Assembly (NCBI GenBank): GCA_021849435.1
Contig: JAJZSX010000194.1
Location: 1 to 5,255, forward strand
DNA length: 5,255 nt
Direction of reading: 5' to 3'
From: Actinomycetes bacterium
Lineage (GTDB): Bacteria; Actinomycetota; Acidimicrobiia; Acidimicrobiales; RAAP-2
Shown: positions 1 through 5,255 of the stretch, one piece after another
Layout: every line of letters begins with the position of its first letter
How positions within the stretch are numbered: the stretch's first letter is position 1
Position numbers and translations under genes: made by a program
Notes under the pieces: model-generated
What the model was told of the DNA's origin: nothing
Databases searched by the model: none
Seen by the model: only the letters and a program-made list of their open reading frames with translations

Positions 1-14
1 AGGCCTTGACGATC

Positions 15-458
15 TTACCCACACGAAACAGCGAGGAGCCCTGAATACTGATACCAGTCGGAAGCGAATCCGGTCTTGCCGGACAAAACGACGACGGGTG
101 GCCTCGGTCTTGGCGGAAGACCGCTCCAGTCCCAACCACCGAGCATTCCGCTGAGCACGTGAGCGGCTCTTATCGTCGTCCCGTTCTTTTGACCACGAAC
201 GACAACGACCGGATAGCCGGTTAGCGAACACGCGCGCGATGTGATGTTCCGGAACAAAAGAACACCACCGTCGGTGCCGCCAGCACCCACCTGGCTCTTC
301 GAGGTGACGGCGAGCTGGCGAAGTGAGCACGCTGGAACTACTGATGCACTCACTTGGGCCAGCGGCGTCGAGAGCCCCAAGAACGACAACGAGAAAAAGC
401 CCACGACCGCGCTGAATACGGTGAGGGCCTCGTTGCGCCAACGCATCGCAGTCCTCAT
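15..458 (-). CDS. Secreted DUF4232-like protein, apparently short at its C-terminus
   Basis: This encodes a 147-residue protein of unknown function that is probably exported. I start it at the ATG at 458 because a GAGGTGA ribosome binding site lies 5 bases upstream; an in-frame GTG at 509 would add 17 residues but has no such site. The N-terminus has Arg residues, then a hydrophobic stretch (about residues 10-30), then a small-residue region around 31-40, which fits a signal peptide with cleavage near residues 35-42. The mature part opens with Ala-Cys-Ser-Leu, continues through a Gly-rich turn and an Asn, then Ala-Cys-Ser-Leu-Thr-Gly-Tyr-Pro. This CxL...N...CxLxGYP pattern is typical of DUF4232 domains in actinobacterial exported proteins. 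Family members usually continue 20-30 residues past the last Cys, ending in a strand with a (V/L)TxP-like motif; here a TAA follows Ser-Cys-Gly directly. The gene may therefore be truncated or frameshifted, or simply a short member. It diverges from the larger exported protein at 706. Confidence 0.75.
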   Translation of the reverse strand: MRTAMRWRNEALTVFSAVVGFFSLSFLGLSTPLAQVSASVVPACSLRQLAVTSKSQVGAGGTDGGVLLFRNITSRACSLTGYPVVVVRGQKNGTTIRAAHVLSGMLGGWDWSGLPPRPRPPVVVLSGKTGFASDWYQYSGLLAVSCG

Positions 459-463
459 ACCCG

Positions 464-470
464 TCACCTC
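464..470 (-). promoter_or_regulatory. Ribosome binding site deciding the DUF4232-like gene start
   Basis: Read on the minus strand this is GAGGTGA, followed by 5 bases and the ATG at 458-456. It favours the ATG over the upstream in-frame GTG at 509-507, whose upstream sequence has no purine-rich Shine-Dalgarno match. Confidence 0.65.
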
Positions 471-579
471 AATTACGGTCGATAGACACTCAGCATCGTA
501 GCGCTCCACCTCGTGGTAATTTCATCAGGGCAATACTTCATCAAACCACTAATACGTCACTTTTAGCGTCCACTATGCA

Positions 580-613
580 TCGAAGTCAGAGAAATTTATA
601 TCCCCGACTTCGA
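580..613. repeat. 8-bp perfect inverted repeat upstream of the 706 gene promoter
   Basis: TCGAAGTC at 580-587 and GACTTCGA at 606-613 are exact reverse complements separated by 18 A/T-rich bases. The half-site centres are 26 bp apart, about two and a half helical turns. The right arm ends 10 bases before the proposed -10 element at 624-629 and so overlaps the -35 region. The position fits an operator for a dimeric regulator; an RNA hairpin is less likely because the arms lie upstream of the predicted transcript start. No regulator family can be named from the motif. Confidence 0.4.
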
Positions 614-620
614 GGGGTCA

Positions 621-629
621 TGCTACAAT
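621..629 (+). promoter_or_regulatory. Candidate extended -10 promoter for the exported repeat protein
   Basis: TGC-TACAAT matches the extended -10 form (TGn followed by TAnnnT), with five of six bases matching TATAAT. There is no good TTGACA-like hexamer 16-18 bases upstream, which is tolerated for extended -10 promoters or when an activator binds at -35. Transcription would begin near 636, giving a leader of about 70 bases. A TTGACA at 658-663 exists, but no acceptable -10 lies at the correct distance; the nearest AT-containing hexamer is 22 bases away. Confidence 0.4.
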
Positions 630-640
630 CCATCTAGGAC

Positions 641-679
641 GTCAAGACCCCGCTTCCTTGACATCTGACAGACGGTCAG
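641..679 (+). repeat. Two adjacent small hairpins in the leader of the 706 gene
   Basis: GTCAAG at 641-646 pairs with CTTGAC at 657-662 (10-base loop). CTGAC at 665-669 pairs with GTCAG at 675-679 (5-base loop). The segment at 656-662 could instead pair with GTCAGG at 675-680 with one bulged base, so the two folds may compete. Both hairpins lie within the predicted 5' leader, 26 or more bases before the ATG. The arms are short, so chance is a real alternative. Confidence 0.25.
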
Positions 680-705
680 GTGCCTTGTAAGAAAGTTGGC
701 GTCAC

Positions 706-2592
706 ATGAATTCTTCTCACACCCATAATGGTGCCTTCCGAAAACTCCGCGAGCAATTTGGCGTGCTGGTCCTACTTGGTGCAACATCAAGTCTCTTCGT
801 AACTGGACTGACGCTGTCGTCAGGTGGAGCCGCCAGTGCAGCAGCGCCCGCGTCACCGTGCAATGAAGTCGTTTCGACGGCTCCCGGCACTGTCGTGGCA
901 ACGCCCTCTGGCAGCCTCGTTGTCGGTGTCAAAGCCGGTACCAGCGTTCTGACCATCGACTGCAACGTATCGTCGACGGCCGCCTACGCACTGCAGGCGT
1001 CCCTCCTGGGTGGCGTCAGTTCCACGGGCGTCACGCCGTCGAACGAGGCGGACGTCGCGACCTTGGCGACGTTTACGAGGAGTACTACGGACACCGGATG
1101 CCCCGCCGCTACTGCGGGACTGTGCACAGTGACGAAACTCGCCGTCCCGAGCACGTTCACCGCCACCGACGTGAAAGCAGCGTGTCCGCCCACACAGGCC
1201 CAGATCAACGCTGGCCTGTTTGGTTGTGCAGTTGCGGTCGTGAATGCTTCGCTCGCCCCGCTACCCGGTGGTGAGTTTCTCATGACCTACGCCGGCCAGC
1301 CACTACCGAACAGTCCCACGATCGCTGCAACGCCCCTCAAAGGTGGTGCCGGCACGACGATCACTCTCGCCGACACGAATGCCGCGAATAAGTATTGGTG
1401 GGGTAACGCCATCGAGGCCGTGCAAGCCGCAGCGCTTTCGACGACTCCGGTGACCGCGCCCACATCGTGTACGACGGGAAGCGGATACGGGAATGTACCG
1501 ACTGCGTTCCTCACGGTGAAGTGGTTCTCCTCACCGACAGTCACACCCATTAACGGCAGCGCAGTCGGTGTAACGATCTCGAACGATTGCTACGACGGGA
1601 CAACCTTGTACGCGCCGAAGCTCAGTGGATCCACCACGGTTCCCGCTGGACTAGCCGCTGGCACCACTTACACCGTCTACGTCTGTGAGTTGAACGCCAC
1701 GCCCTATCCCAGTAACGACTCGAGCGCGGCGACCCATTGCGGCACCGCCCCCGCCGGAGCAACGTGGATCGATGCTTCTTTCCCGTTCACAACGTCGGCC
1801 GGTACGATCACGCAAAGCGCTCCCACGAGCGGGTCCGTGACCGTCGCTGGTTCAGCGACCTTTACCGCGCAGCTGACGACCACGGGTGCCACGGGCGCCG
1901 TGACCTACGCCGTGCACGCCAAAGGGCCGAGCTTGAATGTCAGTCCGCTTGGTGTCGTGACGACGAGTCACACGCTCAGTGCGGGTACCTACACGGTGTC
2001 AGGAACGACGAGTGACACCAACGGCGACGTCGGTGTCTTTACCTATACCCTGACGGTCGGACTCATCACACAGATTGCCCCCTTGTCAGGCACCGTCGTC
2101 AATACGTCGTCGGCCAGTTTCAAGGCGCAACTCCTCGTGAGCGGAGCCAATGGTGCGGTTACCTTCACCAAAACTGGTGGCTCAAGCAACCTCACCGTTT
2201 CCACGACCGGTGTGGTGCAGTCGGTTGGAGCGCAGAGCCCCGGCACCTACACTGCTACGGGAACGATGAGCGATGCCACTGGCGATCTCGGAACCTTTAC
2301 GTACGCATTGGCGATTACCAAGGCGCCCGCGCCGATCCTTCGCGCCTATCGCGTCGTTGGTCGCGCCGTTGAGGGTCGTACGGTGACGCTGTTCATCCAG
2401 GGCCAGGGCTTCTACGGTCGCCCGAGGGTCACCAGCCACGTTGGAACAGTGAGCATGGTGGTCCGTGACAATGGCCGGCAGTTGACGGTACGGACCTCGG
2501 TACGTGCAGGATCGCGAAATGGTGTCTTCACCTTCCTCATCGTCCTCGCTAACGGAAAGTCGTGTCGAGTTCGTTATAGCCAGATCGCATAA
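706..2592 (+). CDS. Exported protein with two tandem Ig-like repeats and a conserved-looking C-terminal domain
   Basis: This encodes a 628-residue protein of unknown function that probably acts outside the cell or on its surface. The ATG at 706 is the first start after an in-frame TAA at 688-690; its Shine-Dalgarno match is poor. Residues 1-46 form a signal peptide: Arg/Lys-containing n-region, hydrophobic core about 19-38, then an Ala/Ser/Gly-rich region with an Ala-Ser-Ala site near 43-45. There is no lipobox. Residues 47 to about 200 carry several Cys (52, 86, 132, 140, 160, 174) that could form disulfides. Residues 204-367 contain a Tyr-Trp-Trp-Gly-Asn motif at 230-234 and further Cys. 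Residues 368-453 and 454-539 are two tandem 86-residue repeats, each beginning Ile-Thr-Gln or Leu-Ile-Thr-Gln and ending in a (D)xGxFTYxLxx strand, as in bacterial Ig-like/cadherin-like folds. Residues 540-628 form a C-terminal domain with Gly-Gln-Gly-Phe-Tyr-Gly-Arg-Pro at 566-573, resembling IPT/TIG-like beta domains in actinobacterial exoproteins. There is no LPxTG motif and no C-terminal membrane helix, so it is probably released or held non-covalently. A strong terminator follows at 2683. Confidence 0.9.
   Translation: MNSSHTHNGAFRKLREQFGVLVLLGATSSLFVTGLTLSSGGAASAAAPASPCNEVVSTAPGTVVATPSGSLVVGVKAGTSVLTIDCNVSSTAAYALQASLLGGVSSTGVTPSNEADVATLATFTRSTTDTGCPAATAGLCTVTKLAVPSTFTATDVKAACPPTQAQINAGLFGCAVAVVNASLAPLPGGEFLMTYAGQPLPNSPTIAATPLKGGAGTTITLADTNAANKYWWGNAIEAVQAAALSTTPVTAPTSCTTGSGYGNVPTAFLTVKWFSSPTVTPINGSAVGVTISNDCYDGTTLYAPKLSGSTTVPAGLAAGTTYTVYVCELNATPYPSNDSSAATHCGTAPAGATWIDASFPFTTSAGTITQSAPTSGSVTVAGSATFTAQLTTTGATGAVTYAVHAKGPSLNVSPLGVVTTSHTLSAGTYTVSGTTSDTNGDVGVFTYTLTVGLITQIAPLSGTVVNTSSASFKAQLLVSGANGAVTFTKTGGSSNLTVSTTGVVQSVGAQSPGTYTATGTMSDATGDLGTFTYALAITKAPAPILRAYRVVGRAVEGRTVTLFIQGQGFYGRPRVTSHVGTVSMVVRDNGRQLTVRTSVRAGSRNGVFTFLIVLANGKSCRVRYSQIA
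1807..2322 (+). repeat. Tandem pair of 86-codon repeats within the exported protein
   Basis: Codons 368-453 and 454-539 encode two copies of one module of equal length. Shared landmarks in order: Ile-Thr-Gln, (S/L)-Ser-Gly-(S/T)-Val near the start, Ala-(T/S)-Phe-(T/K)-Ala-Gln-Leu, Gly-Ala-Val-Thr, a Leu-x-Val-Ser strand, Gly-Val-Val, Gly-Thr-Tyr-Thr, Ser-Asp and a closing Phe-Thr-Tyr strand. The DNA copies have diverged clearly, so this is an old domain duplication, not a recent or phase-variable one. Confidence 0.8.
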
Positions 2593-2617
2593 CAAGCACA
2601 TGCGTCGATGACGGTCT

Positions 2618-2670
2618 GAGCCGGTCGAGGTAGAACGATGGTCACGTGACCTCGTGACCTCGCCCGGTTC
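2618..2670. repeat. Nested palindromes after the exported protein gene
   Basis: An outer imperfect inverted repeat pairs 2618-2631 with 2657-2670 (14 positions: 12 Watson-Crick pairs, one G-T pair, one mismatch). Inside it is a perfect 12-bp palindrome, GGTCACGTGACC, at 2640-2651, with a CACGTG core. This overlaps a tandem direct repeat of CGTGACCT at 2645-2652 and 2653-2660. No T-run follows, so it is not a standard terminator by itself. It could be a protein-binding site or an mRNA 3'-end stabilising fold. Confidence 0.5.
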
Positions 2671-2682
2671 AGCCAGTCGTCT

Positions 2683-2727
2683 GCTCGAGGTGACGTGCGT
2701 ACCATGCACGTCACCTCGAGCTTTATT
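2683..2727 (+). terminator. Strong intrinsic terminator for the exported protein gene
   Basis: A perfect 16-bp stem (2683-2698 with 2706-2721) encloses a 7-base loop, and two further inner pairs (G-U and U-A) can form. The right arm is followed directly by TTTATTT at 2722-2728. It begins 90 bases after the TAA at 2590-2592. On the minus strand the bases after the stem are not T-rich, so it should act only on rightward transcription. Confidence 0.85.
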
Positions 2728-3134
2728 TGCTTCGATCACGGTGCCCGGTCCGAGACACCTGACGCTCCCCCAGCGCCAAGACACGGTGACCTCGGTGAGC
2801 GAGGCGTCCCTAACTGCCGAGCACGACGAGACCGCGATCACTCCGTTGGCCCGATCGATTTGCCGCCCACCGCCTCCCAAATGCCAAGATGGGACGTGCT
2901 GCGCAACGTCCGACTCGGTAACACGTGCACGGACGCACCAGTGCTCGCACCAATCGGGTCACCCCGGGCGATGCACGCGGTCGATTCCGCGGGCGAGACC
3001 GTCGCCGACGTGCTCAGCGTGACACGTAACAACATGTTCCGCCGCATCGAGCCACGTAATCGTTACGGCTGGGAATCGGCGACAACGGACACGCAGCTCG
3101 AGCGCGGGCGCAGCGGGCGAGACCACAGGTATTC

Positions 3135-4079
3135 GTGACGAGCGCCCCGCACCCACGACGGATCGGGTGGCAGGTGTGGTTCGTACTGCTCGGGGCGATC
3201 TGGGGCTGTTCGTTCTGGTGGATCAAGCTGGGCCTTCGAGTGATGTCGCCCGTCGACGTCGCCACGACGCGGCTCGCCGCGGGTGCGGTCACACTCCTCG
3301 CGTTGACGGCCGCGACGCGCACACCCCTCGCGCGTTCAATCAAGACGTGGGGGCACTTGTTCGTGCTCGCCGCGCTCTTGAATAGCGTCCCGTTCACGCT
3401 GTTCTCTTACGGCGAGACCCACATCTCGGCGGTCCTCGCTGGACTCATCAACGCCTGCACGCCGCTCTCGACGCTCATCGTCGCGCTCTTCATCCTGCGA
3501 CAGGAGCCGGTACGCCCGGCAATCATCGGTGGGCTGGTCGTTGGCCTCGTCGGTGTGCTGATCGTGATCGGCGTGTGGCAGGGCTTCGGCGCGGGTCAAA
3601 GCCTGGGTGTCGTCGCGTGTCTGGGTGCAGTTGTCTGTTACGGCTTCGGCTTCACCTACGCCCGTCGACACCTGGGGAGTCTGCCCGATAAGCCCATCGC
3701 GCTGGCGACGGGCCAGATCCTGTGTGGGACCCTCCAGATGGTGCCGTTCAGCCTCGCCTTCGGACACTTCCGGACTGGCCACCCCCTTTCGTCGTTGCTC
3801 GCCCTGGGGGCGCTTGGCGTGCTCGGAACCGGGTTCGCCTACGTCCTCAACTTCGACGTCGTTCGCAACGCGCCAGCGACCGTGGCGAGCAGCGTCACGT
3901 ACCTGACACCGGTCTTCGCAGTCCTCGTGGGCATCGCGTTCCTCGGTGAGTCGCTCAGTTGGAACGAGCCCGTGGGTGCCTTGCTGATCCTCCTGGGCGT
4001 CGCCATCGCCCAAGAGCGGTTCCGGACTCGTTCGCCGCGGTCAGCCGAGGACCGTTGGGCCGACGAACCCCTGTCGTGA
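3135..4079 (+). CDS. EamA/DMT-family transporter (RhaT/YdcZ-like drug/metabolite exporter)
   Basis: This encodes a 314-residue inner-membrane transporter of the drug/metabolite superfamily. Members move small metabolites or drugs, usually outward and with proton coupling; the substrate cannot be told from sequence. Ten hydrophobic helices are visible, near residues 14-34, 39-60, 72-94, 96-119, 128-148, 154-177, 189-210, 218-241, 249-271 and 278-296, forming two EamA halves of five helices each. Helix 1 has the common Gly-Ala-Ile-Trp-Gly-x-Ser-Phe signature. Each half ends with the usual acidic hinge: Arg-Gln-Glu-Pro before helix 5 and Phe-Leu-Gly-Glu-Ser before helix 10. Length is typical. 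The start is GTG at 3135, the first start in the frame, with a weak AGG 6 bases upstream; a second in-frame GTG at codon 14 would clip helix 1. The charged tail after 296 is cytoplasmic. No promoter is obvious. It converges on the ABC permease, so the two are not an operon. Confidence 0.92.
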   Translation: MTSAPHPRRIGWQVWFVLLGAIWGCSFWWIKLGLRVMSPVDVATTRLAAGAVTLLALTAATRTPLARSIKTWGHLFVLAALLNSVPFTLFSYGETHISAVLAGLINACTPLSTLIVALFILRQEPVRPAIIGGLVVGLVGVLIVIGVWQGFGAGQSLGVVACLGAVVCYGFGFTYARRHLGSLPDKPIALATGQILCGTLQMVPFSLAFGHFRTGHPLSSLLALGALGVLGTGFAYVLNFDVVRNAPATVASSVTYLTPVFAVLVGIAFLGESLSWNEPVGALLILLGVAIAQERFRTRSPRSAEDRWADEPLS

Positions 4080-4093
4080 GGCGATCAAGCGCG

Positions 4094-4107
4094 TCTCACG
4101 AGTGAGA
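4094..4107. terminator. Small hairpin between the convergent transporter genes, possible weak terminator
   Basis: TCTCAC at 4094-4099 and GTGAGA at 4102-4107 are perfect reverse complements around a 2-base centre, giving in practice a 5-bp stem with a 4-base loop. It lies 15 bases after the DMT stop, in the 61-bp gap to the end of the ABC permease gene. No T-run follows on either strand, so intrinsic termination is doubtful; it may only mark the mRNA 3' ends. Confidence 0.3.
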
Positions 4108-4140
4108 GTTCCGCCTGGTCGAACACCAATCACCGTTTGA

Positions 4141-5255
4141 TCAGTGGAACACCTCGCGCAAACGAACTCGCGAACCGGTTCGAAGAATCGCCCGCCGATA
4201 GACCGTCGCCGCCAGTCGGGCGACGCCAATCGTGCACAGGACGCTGATGGCAGCCGACACGAGAAATGCCCACCATGTCACCACGCCGAAGCCGACGAGG
4301 ACGGGCATCGCGAACGGGGCCGTCGGCGGCAGGAACGCGAGCACTCTCAACATCATGCTGGGGCTGCCCGAGCTCGCCCCCGTGAGGGCCATGATGTACC
4401 CGAAGATCATCGGGAGGCTCAAGGGCAGCACCAGGCTCTGCATCTGGTCCTGGCGCTCGATCATGGACCCAGCGGCGGCGTAGACCCAGCAGTAGAAGGC
4501 GTAGCCGAGCACGAGCCAGACCAACGTGCTCACGACCACGAGTGGTGCGGAGCCGTGCAGGAGACTTGAACCCACGGCTTTTGACAGGGCGAGGGCGAAG
4601 GCCACGATGAGTGACGCCTGGGCGAGCGCCACGATGCCGATGCCCAGGACCTTGCCGGTCAGGAGTTGGATCGGACGAACCGCGGACAGCAGCACCTCGA
4701 TGACCCGACTGGACTTCTCCTCCATGACCCCCATGAGGATCCACGTGTTGTACTGCGAAAGCATGACGAAGATGAGCACGGTCCCGATTACCGAGGTGGC
4801 CTGCGTGGGACTTTGTCCGCCAGACTTACCCGCACCCGCCTCGACGCTCTTGATCGGTAGCGCCGTCGCGTGCGTGATCGTCTCGTACTGGGCCGCAGTG
4901 AGGCTGGCCGCTTGAAACGCCTTCGCGATACCGAGGTTCTCGGCGAGCGTGCGCACGAACTGGGCGCCGGAGGAGACGTCGGTCGGCGACAATGAGGACT
5001 CGATGAGAACGGCGCGGGTATTCACGATTGCCGCGTAGATTCGACCCGCACCAAGATCGGCCTTGGCCGCGTAGACACTCGATTCGGGCACCAGGCGCAC
5101 GGTGAGGCCAACGGTTGCCGCGGAACTCTTGACCGTGGCCTGAAGGGAAGACGTAGAGGCGCCGACGATCCCGATCGTCTGGACCTTCGTCTTGCCACCG
5201 CGCAGTACGGGGATGATGATCGCGGCGGCGACCAGAATCAAGACGAACAACGTCG
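4141..5255 (-). CDS. ABC-2 type transporter permease, NatB-like (5' end outside the window)
   Basis: This is the membrane subunit of an ABC exporter in the NatB/ABC2_membrane_3 group (COG1668 type), which with a separate ATPase extrudes ions, drugs or other small molecules; the substrate is unknown. About 371 residues are visible, ending at the TGA at 4141-4143. The frame is still open at the right edge, and the TTG at 5250 lies within the first membrane helix, so the true start is probably 20-40 codons further right. Counting from that TTG: helix 1 near 2-15; a large extracytoplasmic domain about 20-148; helices near 149-172, 198-222, 234-258, 271-291 and 325-350. Between the second and third helices is the family signature Met-Glu-Glu-Lys-Ser-Ser-Arg-Val-Ile-Glu-Val-Leu (176-187), a cytoplasmic coupling segment. 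A basic C-terminal tail follows the last helix. The ATPase gene is expected just upstream, beyond the right edge. Confidence 0.9.
   Translation of the reverse strand, partial: TLFVLILVAAAIIIPVLRGGKTKVQTIGIVGASTSSLQATVKSSAATVGLTVRLVPESSVYAAKADLGAGRIYAAIVNTRAVLIESSLSPTDVSSGAQFVRTLAENLGIAKAFQAASLTAAQYETITHATALPIKSVEAGAGKSGGQSPTQATSVIGTVLIFVMLSQYNTWILMGVMEEKSSRVIEVLLSAVRPIQLLTGKVLGIGIVALAQASLIVAFALALSKAVGSSLLHGSAPLVVVSTLVWLVLGYAFYCWVYAAAGSMIERQDQMQSLVLPLSLPMIFGYIMALTGASSGSPSMMLRVLAFLPPTAPFAMPVLVGFGVVTWWAFLVSAAISVLCTIGVARLAATVYRRAILRTGSRVRLREVFH

Larger units (their letters stand above)
2593..3134. other. Long intergenic region without a convincing gene
   Basis: About 540 bases separate the exported protein from the DMT transporter. 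The first 130 hold a nested palindrome (2618-2670) and an intrinsic terminator (2683-2727). From about 2730 to 3134 I find no recognisable gene, RNA or promoter. One plus-strand frame stays open from 2695 to 3138, and its TGA overlaps the GTG of the DMT gene. Its translation is rich in Arg, Asp, Pro and Thr with no recognisable domain, and its putative start lies inside the terminator stem, so I do not annotate it as a gene. Minor symmetry: AACATGTT at 3031-3038 and CGTAA-TCG-TTACG at 3055-3067. The DMT promoter should lie here but no clear -35/-10 pair is visible. Confidence 0.6.

Noticed and set aside
507..509. GTG as the start of the DUF4232-like gene
   Set aside because: It would put 17 polar residues before the signal peptide, and no Shine-Dalgarno sequence precedes it. 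The ATG at 458 has GAGGTGA at ideal spacing.
521..543. Direct repeat TTCATCA at 521-527 and 537-543
   Set aside because: Seven bases with no further copies and no link to a promoter element that I can place. Chance is the simplest explanation.
658..663. Perfect TTGACA as a -35 element for the 706 gene
   Set aside because: At 16-18 bases downstream there is only TGCCTT-like sequence, and the better TGTAAG lies 22 bases away. A start from there would also leave almost no leader.
2182..2880. 232-codon minus-strand open frame
   Set aside because: It runs antisense through the last 410 bases of the exported protein gene and the terminator. Its translation is Arg/Ser-rich with no domain, and its start falls in noncoding sequence.
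3336..4013. 225-codon minus-strand open frame opposite the DMT transporter
   Set aside because: The translation is an extreme Glu/Asp/Arg/Gln mixture, as expected from reading the antisense of a G+C-rich membrane protein gene. The plus-strand protein is clearly real.
4130..4744. 204-codon minus-strand open frame overlapping the ABC permease
   Set aside because: It is a shifted frame of the permease gene, with Arg/Pro/Gly-rich composition and no signal or domain.
5248..5250. TTG as the start codon of the ABC permease
   Set aside because: It falls inside the first hydrophobic helix with no ribosome binding site visible in the five remaining bases. The frame is still open at the edge, so the gene is better treated as partial.
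1..5255. CRISPR array, tRNA or rRNA genes, insertion sequence or attachment site
   Set aside because: I saw no regularly spaced repeats, cloverleaf, ribosomal RNA motifs, transposase, integrase or terminal inverted repeats with target duplications.

Overview
The window is G+C-rich, with GTG and TTG codons available as starts, two exported proteins of actinobacterial type and a strong codon third-position G/C bias in the transporter genes. The tandem 86-residue extracellular repeats and the DUF4232-like protein suggest a free-living actinomycete, perhaps an acidimicrobial lineage. The phylum is a fair inference; the class is a guess from family resemblance.

Layout, left to right. (1) Minus strand, 15-458: a small secreted DUF4232-like protein that stops early, near the left edge. 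(2) 459-705: a divergent intergenic region with an extended -10 element reading right, an 8-bp inverted repeat just upstream of it, and two small leader hairpins. (3) Plus strand, 706-2592: a 628-residue exported protein with a signal peptide, a Cys-containing N-terminal region, two tandem 86-residue Ig-like repeats and a C-terminal domain. (4) 2593-3134: about 540 bases with no convincing gene. It holds a nested palindrome and a very strong intrinsic terminator with a perfect 16-bp stem. (5) Plus strand, 3135-4079: a ten-helix EamA/DMT-family transporter. (6) Minus strand, 4141 to the right edge: an ABC-2 permease of NatB type, missing its N-terminus, converging on the DMT gene across a 61-bp gap.

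The two leftmost genes diverge and both encode exported proteins, so shared control from the 247-bp gap is possible. The DMT transporter and the ABC permease are separate membrane-export functions with no visible link to the exported proteins. The ATPase partner of the permease is probably beyond the right edge. I see no mobile element, CRISPR array, tRNA, rRNA or recognisable defence or biosynthetic system. The points most worth a second look are the architecture of the 628-residue protein, its regulatory region, the early end of the DUF4232-like gene and the structured DNA after 2592.
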